Source: Bugula neritina (Eukaryota > Bryozoa > Gymnolaemata > Cheilostomatida > Bugulidae). Taken from it: a stretch of 64,000 nt of DNA. Position 1 is the stretch's first letter. Every line of letters starts with the position of its first letter. The stretch covers positions 24,903 to 88,902 of the forward strand of contig CAXIUT010000077.1 of NCBI GenBank assembly GCA_964035545.1, written 5' to 3'. Shown here in pieces: positions 1-9,230 of this stretch. The position numbers were made by a program, and so were the translations under genes. Below the pieces are notes generated by a model. That model saw only the letters and a program-made list of their open reading frames with translations, was not told the origin of the DNA and searched no databases.

Positions 1-1
1 G

Positions 2-955
2 GATCGTCACCTCAAGTCTAAATTCCTTCGATTCTACGATCTATAAAGCCTTAGCATGGTCTTTTAAGTTTAAATCTTCTATGGACTTCAAAAAAATTAC
101 AGAATGATCAAATAAGGTCTCTACCTGCTTGATTATCCTAAAGGAAACATTGCCTTTCAATTCAGAACCAAAGAAGAAGGATAAATAATGAGATTAAAAA
201 TCAATTCCAACTGTCCTTCTCTTGAAGAATTCGAATAAATACAAAGAAAAAAAATATAGGCAGCCAAAAAAAAATAAGAAGATAGCAGTTTCTTTGGAAA
301 AGTTAAAAACTTTTTTGGAGGCAAAGATTAGTAAGATGATTAAGTTAAACATTAATCATAAGTCCTTTCCTTCAAAAAGAACACATCAGTTTCTTTCAAC
401 CTCCAAGATGGAACTTTCAGCACTTAAAACGTACCTCCAGAGTGGCAAGAAGTCTTTGATTCCCTCAATCTTTCCCCGGATGACTTAGCTAACAAATAAA
501 TCACAGGCATCATTATTGAAGAAACTATCCTAAACCAAGCCAAAAGACAAGCTTAGTAGTAGTACAACAAAGATCTTCAGCAAAAAGTAAAAAATGCTCA
601 GAATTAAGTAAATTAATAAGCTAGAAACTTTTAAGCAGGAGTATCGAGAAACACGAACATGCATTTACCTCCTCCCCCTCCCCCTCCACCTCCTCCATTA
701 CTTGGTCCTGCCCCTTCAATAGGTAGAAGCAGTGACAATTCGGCCAGGACCAATCTGATGGACTAGATCAGAAATAACAACCTCAAGTTAAAGCACGTAG
801 CAGTGAACAATACAGAAGGAAAGCAATCAGTCAATTTGGACATTAGTGATATGAACAAGTAGTAGCGTAATGACCACATAGAAAATTTGAGGAAAAAGTT
901 GTTGATGAGGAAAAAAGCCCTCAACAGAAGAGAGGCAGACTAAGATGATTATTGA
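2..955 (+). CDS. WASP-family actin nucleation promoter (5' partial)
   Basis: WASP-like activator of the Arp2/3 complex, acting on cortical or endosomal actin. The frame enters from the window edge and stays open to TGA at 953-955 when TAA/TAG are read as Gln. In order I see the end of a WH1/EVH1-like fold (about nt 100-200), a basic segment and a CRIB/GBD-like stretch with VPPEWQEVF near nt 431, a Gln-rich linker, an 11-residue polyproline run at nt 667-700, a WH2 motif (LMDQIRNNNLKLKHV, nt 751-795), a basic connector and a very short acidic tail ending EADQDDY. That WH1-GBD-polyP-WH2-acidic order is the WASP order. The acidic tail lacks the usual terminal tryptophan, so Arp2/3 binding may be weak or the tail may lie in another exon. 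It converges on ORC4 with 50 bp between stops. N-terminus not visible. Confidence 0.82.
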
Positions 956-1005
956 GATGATTATTTGAGAGAAATATTGAGATAAAGTTAAAAAGAATAA
1001 TCAAA

Positions 1006-2372
1006 TCAAGATCTTAGGATATTTTGGAAGAGTTCAGGCAGGTTGTCTATTTCTTTGAAGGCTCTTTATATTTCTTAAGGATTGATAGATGACCGAATAT
1101 CAGAGTTCCAGATAGACTAATCTTTGTTATCCAACTCCAACAAACCAAGTTACTAAAGTTTGAGAACAGACCTTTCCAATATATTTTTAGAGTAAATAAA
1201 AGAACTGCCCATTCCTTATGAAGTTACCCACTTCTGCTTAAACTCCTGATAAACCTAATACACTGTCTTAAAGCGATATGGCTTTCTTTGGTGCTTTTAC
1301 ATGTAGTGGATAATAGCCATAACTAGATATTCAGGAAAGGTAGATGCTATGTTAGATAGAAATTACTTTTGAGTAGATTTTTAGGAACAAAAGGAAATAT
1401 AAAAACAAAACTCTATTCTAATCTATTGACCAAATTCTATGCAAGCTAACTATCACTCAAATTCATCATTTATTGAGGAGAGCGATATCCACTAAACACC
1501 ATCTTCATTGAATTCAAATAAAATACGATATCTTTTTGAGAAAATTACTGATTTCTAGTTATCAATTTCAATAAATTACGATTCCCCCTCATAGCTATCA
1601 ACACTTTCTCGTATAACTTCTGTCTCTAGCGACATCCGCTTAAGTACTATCGCTCTTGCTAGCACAACCATTCTATCCTCCTTGCCAACAACTACAATAG
1701 TATCTCAGGAGCTGGTCGCACCAAATTGACAGTATGTGCACATAGTCTACTCCTCACTCTCTTCTAAAACCTATCAGAAAAAGTCAATAACCTTGTTGTA
1801 AAGACCAACCCGATCCATTGCTTGATATCAGTATTAATCCACTCCAGTAAGTTGTAAAGAAGTAGTTGTTTGCGATATTCTACTAACCTTTAGGCATTTC
1901 TGATCAAAATAACAAGAGGACGTTCTTTTGACTTAATTGGCTCATTTAATTAACATAGTTAAATATTATTTTGGGCTACTATCTTCCGATCCAGTCCTTT
2001 AATTTAAATTTGCTAGCCAATCTAGCGAATCAACTTCTGAATAAACTGCATCTCTGTTCGAAATATATTGCAATCCACCACAGCAATAGCTGTCTCTCCA
2101 TAATCATGCCTCAAAGCCCAATAAACTAAAGACATCTTGCCTGATTGAGCAGGACCAATAATAACATGAGTCTGTCCTACTAGCCTGCCTTCTATTCTGC
2201 TAGAATAACTTTCTCCCAAAGGAATCATCCACTACTTATTGGGTTCTATCTATCCGAAAGCCTGAATTAGACGTTTCATAGCATTAATGTTTTTAGGATT
2301 AGTAGGTTGTTATTCAGAGAAAGAAGAGTTAGAGTATTTACGATAGCGACTGCGACTTCGATTGCTTTTCAT
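1006..2372 (-). CDS. ORC4: Origin recognition complex subunit 4
   Basis: AAA+ subunit of the nuclear origin recognition complex that loads MCM at replication origins. The 448-aa product has a Walker A GPAQSGK (residues 73-79) followed by the ORC4-typical VYWAL, VDCNIFRTE and IRQIG segments. A degenerate Walker B lies near residue 137 (PLVILIRNAQ, no acidic pair), then FTTRLL and RVRSRL, which match the ORC4 sensor and arginine region, and a winged-helix-like C-terminus (VYQEFKQKW ... LELDNKDQ). One 20-nt intron at 1347-1366 (GTAATT...ATAG) restores the frame; 1,347 coding nt is divisible by 3. Start chosen at the first ATG with an A/T-rich leader; the next upstream feature is array unit 1. 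Loss of the acidic Walker B residues is known for ORC4 in other eukaryotes, so this is not a defect. Confidence 0.88.
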
Positions 2373-2432
2373 ATTTTGATTTAATTACCTCCAAATGTAA
2401 ACAAAATATTTCTTTAATCAAAACTATAAATA

Positions 2433-2494
2433 CAGGTTCATTACCATAAAAACTGACACTAAACAGGTTCATTACCATAAAAACTGACACTAAA
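2433..2494. repeat. 31-bp direct duplication in 3' flank of array gene
   Basis: Two perfect tandem copies of a 31-bp sequence (2433-2463 and 2464-2494, beginning CAGGTTCATTACC) lie just beyond the stop codon of the unit 1 gene. The same pair recurs at the matching place in units 2, 3 and 4. Confidence 0.95.
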
Positions 2495-2556
2495 CATTGA
2501 GCTTAAAGTTCTGTTAGATTCTTATTATCATTTAAGGTTATATGTGATCATTATCA

Positions 2557-3960
2557 TCATTTGCTGAAAACAAGTTCTCTTAAAGCAAGTAGCTCCTTCT
2601 GGTCTTTCAAGTACTCGTCCAAAGAAGCCTGTTTGGCATATATTTCTTTGTATTTAATAAAACTCTCTCTGATCTGCTCTTCTTCTCCCTTCCCAACTTT
2701 CTGCACAAAGTATTTCATTATCAACTAATCCTTTGCCTGAACATCATCAAGTGCCATTTTGTATCTGAAATGTAGATTTTCCATGGCTTTATTTATACTT
2801 TTTAGTTCATTTTACTTGTTCTTCATTTAAAGCTATGACTTCTTGGCACTTGCCTTCAAATCAGCACATGCTTTCAAGTCTTTTATTTTAAGTTATTCCT
2901 TCAAAGCAGCTATCCTTTGAAGGTCTTCGAAAGATTGGTCCTTCACTCTAGATAACTCTTCTTCTGTGGATTATAACTTATTTTTCATAGTTTCATTCCT
3001 TTAAATGTGACTTTTAAGAGCATCTTCGAATGTATTCTCTTTCTTCTGCACTAATGATTCTCTCTGAACTCGTCCAAGGTTATCTCTTAGCTGATCAACG
3101 ATCATTTTATGCTCTTCCCTCTCACTATTTAAAGCCTTCATCCATTTGTTTTAGACTTATTTCTCTTTTTCTGATTATTATTTTCTCTTCACTTACAGCT
3201 ATCTCTTTAAACTAAAATTTTCCTTTTTTAATTACTATATTTATTCTCTTAACTTCTAATTCTACTGATTTTTTGTCTCCAACTCTTTTGATACTGACCA
3301 TAATTTCTATCTAAGAGGTGATTCTTCTTTCTTTGGACTCTTTTGTTAAGGCATCATCCATCCTCCTCGAATGTCTTTCTTGCTTCCTTACATCTTTTCA
3401 TTGGTATTCATATAGATAGGCCTTTTTTCTTCCTTTCTATTGTAATTAACAATAGGAGCAATCTTTTTATTTTAACTTTCTCTTTCTCTAGAAAAAGAAT
3501 AATTTGGTGTTTTAGTAATATTACTACATTCTAAACCTCTACTCGATGAAACAACATGCAATCCTACAGGTTCAACTCTACTTGTTTGTCTTCTAGCACT
3601 AAGGTAGTGTTGTGAAATTGTCTATTTGTTTTATTCATGATTTAGTCGAGGGTTAAACATTCTTGACAACTATTTTTCGTGATGATTCAAGTGCTTGAAC
3701 TGTTCTTTTAACTTGTTAAGGTCATCCTTCAACTCATAGAAATAAGAGATGTTTCCAGCAGGATTAATATTTATTGTTTGATTTTAAGGAGGACGATGTG
3801 AAAGAGGTCTTGCTTGATTTTTAATCAATTGCCCAGTGCTTCTTTGCTGAGATGGATTTATTGAGATATAATATGGGTTAACTGGATAGAAACTTCTGTC
3901 GATATGACTTTGTTGTCCTCTAAAAACATGATTTTGAACTTGTCCTTAGTAGGAAGTCAT
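2557..3960 (-). CDS. Coiled-coil protein, array copy 1
   Basis: Intron-free 467-aa protein of unknown function. The first about 110 residues are Pro/Gln/Tyr-rich and probably disordered (PYYISINPSQQRSTG, LSHRPPQNQ). From about residue 220 to the end it is a long heptad-like coiled coil rich in Lys, Glu, Gln and Leu (LETKNQQNQKLREQI, LQRIAALKEQLKIKD). No catalytic motif, signal peptide or membrane segment. Start is the ATG giving MTSYQGQVQ, aligned with the start of the divergent copy 4. A structural or cytoskeletal role is likely from composition only. The frame needs TAA/TAG as Gln in more than 20 places. It follows ORC4 in the same direction with a 184-bp gap. Confidence 0.8.
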
Positions 3961-4102
3961 CTATTATAATGGGATACCAAGAATTAATGATTCATTAATA
4001 TCATACTATGAACTAAACAAAATAAGATATTTGAAAAAAGTCTTTCTTTTCTTTGTAGTTGTTCTCTCACTTTCTAAAGTCGCTACTATTTTGTCAACTT
4101 TT

Positions 4103-5808
4103 GTAAACAAAATATTTCTTTAATCAAAACTATAAATACAGGTTCATTACCATAAAAACTGACACTAAACAGGTTCATTACCATAAAAACTGACACTAAA
4201 CATTGAGCTTAAAGTTCTGTTAGATTCTTATTATCATTTAAGGTTATATGTGATCATTATCATCATTTGCTGAAAACAAGTTCTCTTAAAGCAAGTAGCT
4301 CCTTCTGGTCTTTCAAGTACTCGTCCAAAGAAGCCTGTTTGGCATATATTTCTTTGTATTTAATAAAACTCTCTCTGATCTGCTCTTCTTCTCCCTTCCC
4401 AACTTTCTGCACAAAGTATTTCATTATCAACTAATCCTTTGCCTGAACATCATCAAGTGCCATTTTGTATCTGAAATGTAGATTTTCCATGGCTTTATTT
4501 ATACTTTTTAGTTCATTTTACTTGTTCTTCATTTAAAGCTATGACTTCTTGGCACTTGCCTTCAAATCAGCACATGCTTTCAAGTCTTTTATTTTAAGTT
4601 ATTCCTTCAAAGCAGCTATCCTTTGAAGGTCTTCGAAAGATTGGTCCTTCACTCTAGATAACTCTTCTTCTGTGGATTATAACTTATTTTTCATAGTTTC
4701 ATTCCTTTAAATGTGACTTTTAAGAGCATCTTCGAATGTATTCTCTTTCTTCTGCACTAATGATTCTCTCTGAACTCGTCCAAGGTTATCTCTTAGCTGA
4801 TCAACGATCATTTTATGCTCTTCCCTCTCACTATTTAAAGCCTTCATCCATTTGTTTTAGACTTATTTCTCTTTTTCTGATTATTATTTTCTCTTCACTT
4901 ACAGCTATCTCTTTAAACTAAAATTTTCCTTTTTTAATTACTATATTTATTCTCTTAACTTCTAATTCTACTGATTTTTTGTCTCCAACTCTTTTGATAC
5001 TGACCATAATTTCTATCTAAGAGGTGATTCTTCTTTCTTTGGACTCTTTTGTTAAGGCATCATCCATCCTCCTCGAATGTCTTTCTTGCTTCCTTACATC
5101 TTTTCATTGGTATTCATATAGATAGGCCTTTTTTCTTCCTTTCTATTGTAATTAACAATAGGAGCAATCTTTTTATTTTAACTTTCTCTTTCTCTAGAAA
5201 AAGAATAATTTGGTGTTTTAGTAATATTACTACATTCTAAACCTCTACTCGATGAAACAACATGCAATCCTACAGGTTCAACTCTACTTGTTTGTCTTCT
5301 AGCACTAAGGTAGTGTTGTGAAATTGTCTATTTGTTTTATTCATGATTTAGTCGAGGGTTAAACATTCTTGACAACTATTTTTCGTGATGATTCAAGTGC
5401 TTGAACTGTTCTTTTAACTTGTTAAGGTCATCCTTCAACTCATAGAAATAAGAGATGTTTCCAGCAGGATTAATATTTATTGTTTGATTTTAAGGAGGAC
5501 GATGTGAAAGAGGTCTTGCTTGATTTTTAATCAATTGCCCAGTGCTTCTTTGCTGAGATGGATTTATTGAGATATAATATGGGTTAACTGGATAGAAACT
5601 TCTGTCGATATGACTTTGTTGTCCTCTAAAAACATGATTTTGAACTTGTCCTTAGTAGGAAGTCATCTATTATAATGGGATACCAAGAATTAATGATTCA
5701 TTAATATCATACTATGAACTAAACAAAATAAGATATTTGAAAAAAGTCTTTCTTTTGGGGTTGGGGTTGGGGTTGGGGTTGGGGTTGGGGTTGGGGTTGG
5801 GGTTGGGG
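4103..5808. repeat. Tandem array unit 2
   Basis: Second 1,706-bp unit. Its last 52 bp, and the first 35 bp of unit 3, are replaced by telomeric repeats. Confidence 0.9.
4263..5666 (-). CDS. Coiled-coil protein, array copy 2
   Basis: I see no difference in sequence from copy 1 (467 aa, disordered N-terminus then coiled coil). Its upstream region is unlike that of copy 1: 90 bp before the start codon the genomic sequence is replaced by the telomere tract at 5757-5843. Either a fraction of molecules end here or the copy is an assembly duplicate. Confidence 0.75.
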
Positions 5809-5843
5809 TTGGGGTTGGGGTTGGGGTTGGGGTTGGGGTTGGG
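5757..5843 (+). repeat. Interstitial telomeric tract (GGGGTT)n, 87 bp
   Basis: G-strand repeats on the plus strand. Left flank ends TCTTTCTTTT, right flank resumes ACAGGTTCATT. In the other units the same two flanks are separated by exactly 87 bp of ordinary sequence (4051-4137), so the tract substitutes for it rather than being inserted. Orientation is that of a right chromosome end. Confidence 0.97.
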
Positions 5844-7514
5844 ACAGGTTCATTACCATAAAAACTGACACTAAACAGGTTCATTACCATAAAAACTGAC
5901 ACTAAACATTGAGCTTAAAGTTCTGTTAGATTCTTATTATCATTTAAGGTTATATGTGATCATTATCATCATTTGCTGAAAACAAGTTCTCTTAAAGCAA
6001 GTAGCTCCTTCTGGTCTTTCAAGTACTCGTCCAAAGAAGCCTGTTTGGCATATATTTCTTTGTATTTAATAAAACTCTCTCTGATCTGCTCTTCTTCTCC
6101 CTTCCCAACTTTCTGCACAAAGTATTTCATTATCAACTAATCCTTTGCCTGAACATCATCAAGTGCCATTTTGTATCTGAAATGTAGATTTTCCATGGCT
6201 TTATTTATACTTTTTAGTTCATTTTACTTGTTCTTCATTTAAAGCTATGACTTCTTGGCACTTGCCTTCAAATCAGCACATGCTTTCAAGTCTTTTATTT
6301 TAAGTTATTCCTTCAAAGCAGCTATCCTTTGAAGGTCTTCGAAAGATTGGTCCTTCACTCTAGATAACTCTTCTTCTGTGGATTATAACTTATTTTTCAT
6401 AGTTTCATTCCTTTAAATGTGACTTTTAAGAGCATCTTCGAATGTATTCTCTTTCTTCTGCACTAATGATTCTCTCTGAACTCGTCCAAGGTTATCTCTT
6501 AGCTGATCAACGATCATTTTATGCTCTTCCCTCTCACTATTTAAAGCCTTCATCCATTTGTTTTAGACTTATTTCTCTTTTTCTGATTATTATTTTCTCT
6601 TCACTTACAGCTATCTCTTTAAACTAAAATTTTCCTTTTTTAATTACTATATTTATTCTCTTAACTTCTAATTCTACTGATTTTTTGTCTCCAACTCTTT
6701 TGATACTGACCATAATTTCTATCTAAGAGGTGATTCTTCTTTCTTTGGACTCTTTTGTTAAGGCATCATCCATCCTCCTCGAATGTCTTTCTTGCTTCCT
6801 TACATCTTTTCATTGGTATTCATATAGATAGGCCTTTTTTCTTCCTTTCTATTGTAATTAACAATAGGAGCAATCTTTTTATTTTAACTTTCTCTTTCTC
6901 TAGAAAAAGAATAATTTGGTGTTTTAGTAATATTACTACATTCTAAACCTCTACTCGATGAAACAACATGCAATCCTACAGGTTCAACTCTACTTGTTTG
7001 TCTTCTAGCACTAAGGTAGTGTTGTGAAATTGTCTATTTGTTTTATTCATGATTTAGTCGAGGGTTAAACATTCTTGACAACTATTTTTCGTGATGATTC
7101 AAGTGCTTGAACTGTTCTTTTAACTTGTTAAGGTCATCCTTCAACTCATAGAAATAAGAGATGTTTCCAGCAGGATTAATATTTATTGTTTGATTTTAAG
7201 GAGGACGATGTGAAAGAGGTCTTGCTTGATTTTTAATCAATTGCCCAGTGCTTCTTTGCTGAGATGGATTTATTGAGATATAATATGGGTTAACTGGATA
7301 GAAACTTCTGTCGATATGACTTTGTTGTCCTCTAAAAACATGATTTTGAACTTGTCCTTAGTAGGAAGTCATCTATTATAATGGGATACCAAGAATTAAT
7401 GATTCATTAATATCATACTATGAACTAAACAAAATAAGATATTTGAAAAAAGTCTTTCTTTTCTTTGTAGTTGTTCTCTCACTTTCTAAAGTCGCTACTA
7501 TTTTGTCAACTTTT
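5809..7514. repeat. Tandem array unit 3
   Basis: Third 1,706-bp unit, identical to units 1 and 2 apart from its first 35 bp, which lie under the telomere tract. Confidence 0.9.
5969..7372 (-). CDS. Coiled-coil protein, array copy 3
   Basis: Same 467-aa product as copies 1 and 2, with no base difference that I can see. Its 3' flank lies just beyond the telomere tract at 5757-5843. Perfect identity among three copies means either very recent duplication or homogenisation, or assembler expansion of one real copy. Confidence 0.72.
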
Positions 7515-9230
7515 GTAAACAAAATATTTCTTTAATCAAAACTATAAATACAGGTTCATTACCATAAAAACTGACACTAAACAGGTTCATTACCATAAAA
7601 ACTGACACTAAACATTGAGCTTAAAGTTCTGTTAGATTCTTATTATCATTTAAGGTTATATGTGATCATTATCATCATTTGCTGAAAACAAGTTCTCTTA
7701 AAGCAAGTAGCTCCTTCTGGTCTTTCAAGTACTCGTCCAAAGAAGCCTGTTTGGCATATATTTCTTTGTATTTAATAAAACTCTCTCTGATCTGCTCTTC
7801 TTCTCCCTTCCCAACTTTCTGCACAAAGTATTTCATTATCAACTAATCCTTTGCCTGAACATCATCAAGTGCCATTTTGTATCTGAAATGTAGATTTTCC
7901 ATGGCTTTATTTATACTTTTTAGTTCATTTTACTTGTTCTTCATTTAAAGCTATGACTTCTTGGCACTTGCCTTCAAATCAGCACATGCTTTCAAGTCTT
8001 TTATTTTAAGTTATTCCTTCAAAGCAGCTATCCTTTGAAGGTCTTCGAAAGATTGGTCCTTCACTCTAGATAACTCTTCTTCTGTGGATTATAACTTATT
8101 TTTCATAGTTTCATTCCTTTAAATGTGACTTTTAAGAGCATCTTCGAATGTATTCTCTTTCTTCTGCACTAATGATTCTCTCTGAACTCGTCCAAGGTTA
8201 TCTCTTAGCTGATCAACGATCATTTTATGCTCTTCCCTCTCACTATTTAAAGCCTTCATCCATTTGTTTTAGACTTATTTCTCTTTTTCTGATTATTATT
8301 TTCTCTTCACTTACAGCTATCTCTTTAAACTAAAATTTTCCTTTTTTAATTACTATATTTATTCTCTTAACTTCTAATTCTACTGATTTTTTGTCTCCAG
8401 CTCTTTTGATACTGACCATAATTTCTATCTAAGAGGTGATTCTTCTTTCTTTGGACTCTGTTGTGAACTTGATGATGCTTTCTCATTGGTATTAATATTA
8501 TAATGTCTTTCTTTCTATTTTCTATTGGGATTAACTATTGGAACTACTTTTCTTTTCTCACTATCTCTAGAAAAAGAAAAATTCGGTGTTTTGAATTGAA
8601 GTTGATGAACACTATTATTTTAAAGACCCTTACTGGACGGAACAATATACATTCCTGCAGGTTCAACTCTACTTGTCTGTCTTCTATCTATTTATCTATC
8701 AGCACTAAGATGGTGTCTTGAAATTATTTATTTATTTTATTCATTGCTAGGTTTATGGTTCGGTATTCTTGACAGTTATTCTCCTCTGTGATTGATCTGT
8801 TTGAGTTGTTCCTTCAACTTGCTGAGATCATCTTTCAACTCATAGATATTAGAGTTATTTCCTCCAGGATTGATGTTGATAGTTTGATTTTAAGGAGGAC
8901 GATGTGAAAGAGGTCTTGTTGGACTGTTAATCAGTTGTCCAGTACTTCTTTGCTGAGATGGATTTATCGAGGTATAATATGGATTGACTGGATAGGAACT
9001 TCTTTCAATATGATTTTGTGGTCTATAGTCTCTAACTACTTGATTTGGAACTTGCGGTTGGTAAGAAATCATCAATTATAATACCACCAACAATTACTGA
9101 TTTATAAATATTGCATATTAACAATAAAAATCATTGTACAAAACCCATAGTTTTAAGTCTTTCACTACTTTGTAGCTGTTCTCCCACTATATAAACCAAT
9201 ATTTACTTTGCCTACTTTCAGTAAAACAAA
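7515..9230. repeat. Tandem array unit 4 (mosaic)
   Basis: Last unit. From 7515 to about 8399 it matches units 1-3 exactly. A single base change at 8400 and clear divergence from about 8460 onward follow, with only family-level similarity to 9230. Its right end runs into the real 3' end of the BEACH gene. Confidence 0.85.
7675..9072 (-). CDS. Coiled-coil protein, array copy 4 (divergent 5' half)
   Basis: 465-aa homologue of copies 1-3. The C-terminal coiled-coil half (plus 7675-8455) matches the other copies almost perfectly, while the N-terminal half differs by many substitutions and small indels (MISYQPQVPNQVV instead of MTSYQGQVQNHVF). An in-frame ATG one codon upstream (9075) is possible; 9072 is used because it aligns with the other copies. 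Only 58 bp separate its start from the BEACH stop at 9131. It is probably the founder copy, because its upstream sequence is the intact BEACH 3' end. The abrupt change of identity inside the gene suggests gene conversion or unequal crossing-over. Confidence 0.8.

Larger units (their letters stand above)
2397..4102. repeat. Tandem array unit 1 (1,706 bp)
   Basis: First of four head-to-tail units, period exactly 1,706 bp for units 1-3 (starts 2397, 4103, 5809, 7515). Each unit contains one minus-strand coiled-coil gene plus about 300 bp of spacer. Units 1, 2 and 3 look identical base for base except where telomere repeats overwrite part of unit 2/3. Confidence 0.92.

Noticed and set aside
3030-8721. 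Repeated plus-strand open frames of about 61-72 codons in each array unit
   Set aside because: They lie antisense to the minus-strand coiled-coil gene and end at TAA/TAG, which are not stops here. Their recurrence only reflects the tandem repeat.
9073-9130. Read-through fusion of BEACH with array copy 4
   Set aside because: The frame is open across the junction only if the last 20-nt BEACH intron (9187-9206) is kept; splicing it brings a TGA at 9131.
2397-9230. CRISPR-like or mobile-element origin of the 1.7-kb repeats
   Set aside because: Units carry an ordinary coiled-coil gene and a piece of the neighbouring BEACH gene, with no transposase, terminal inverted repeats or short spaced repeats.
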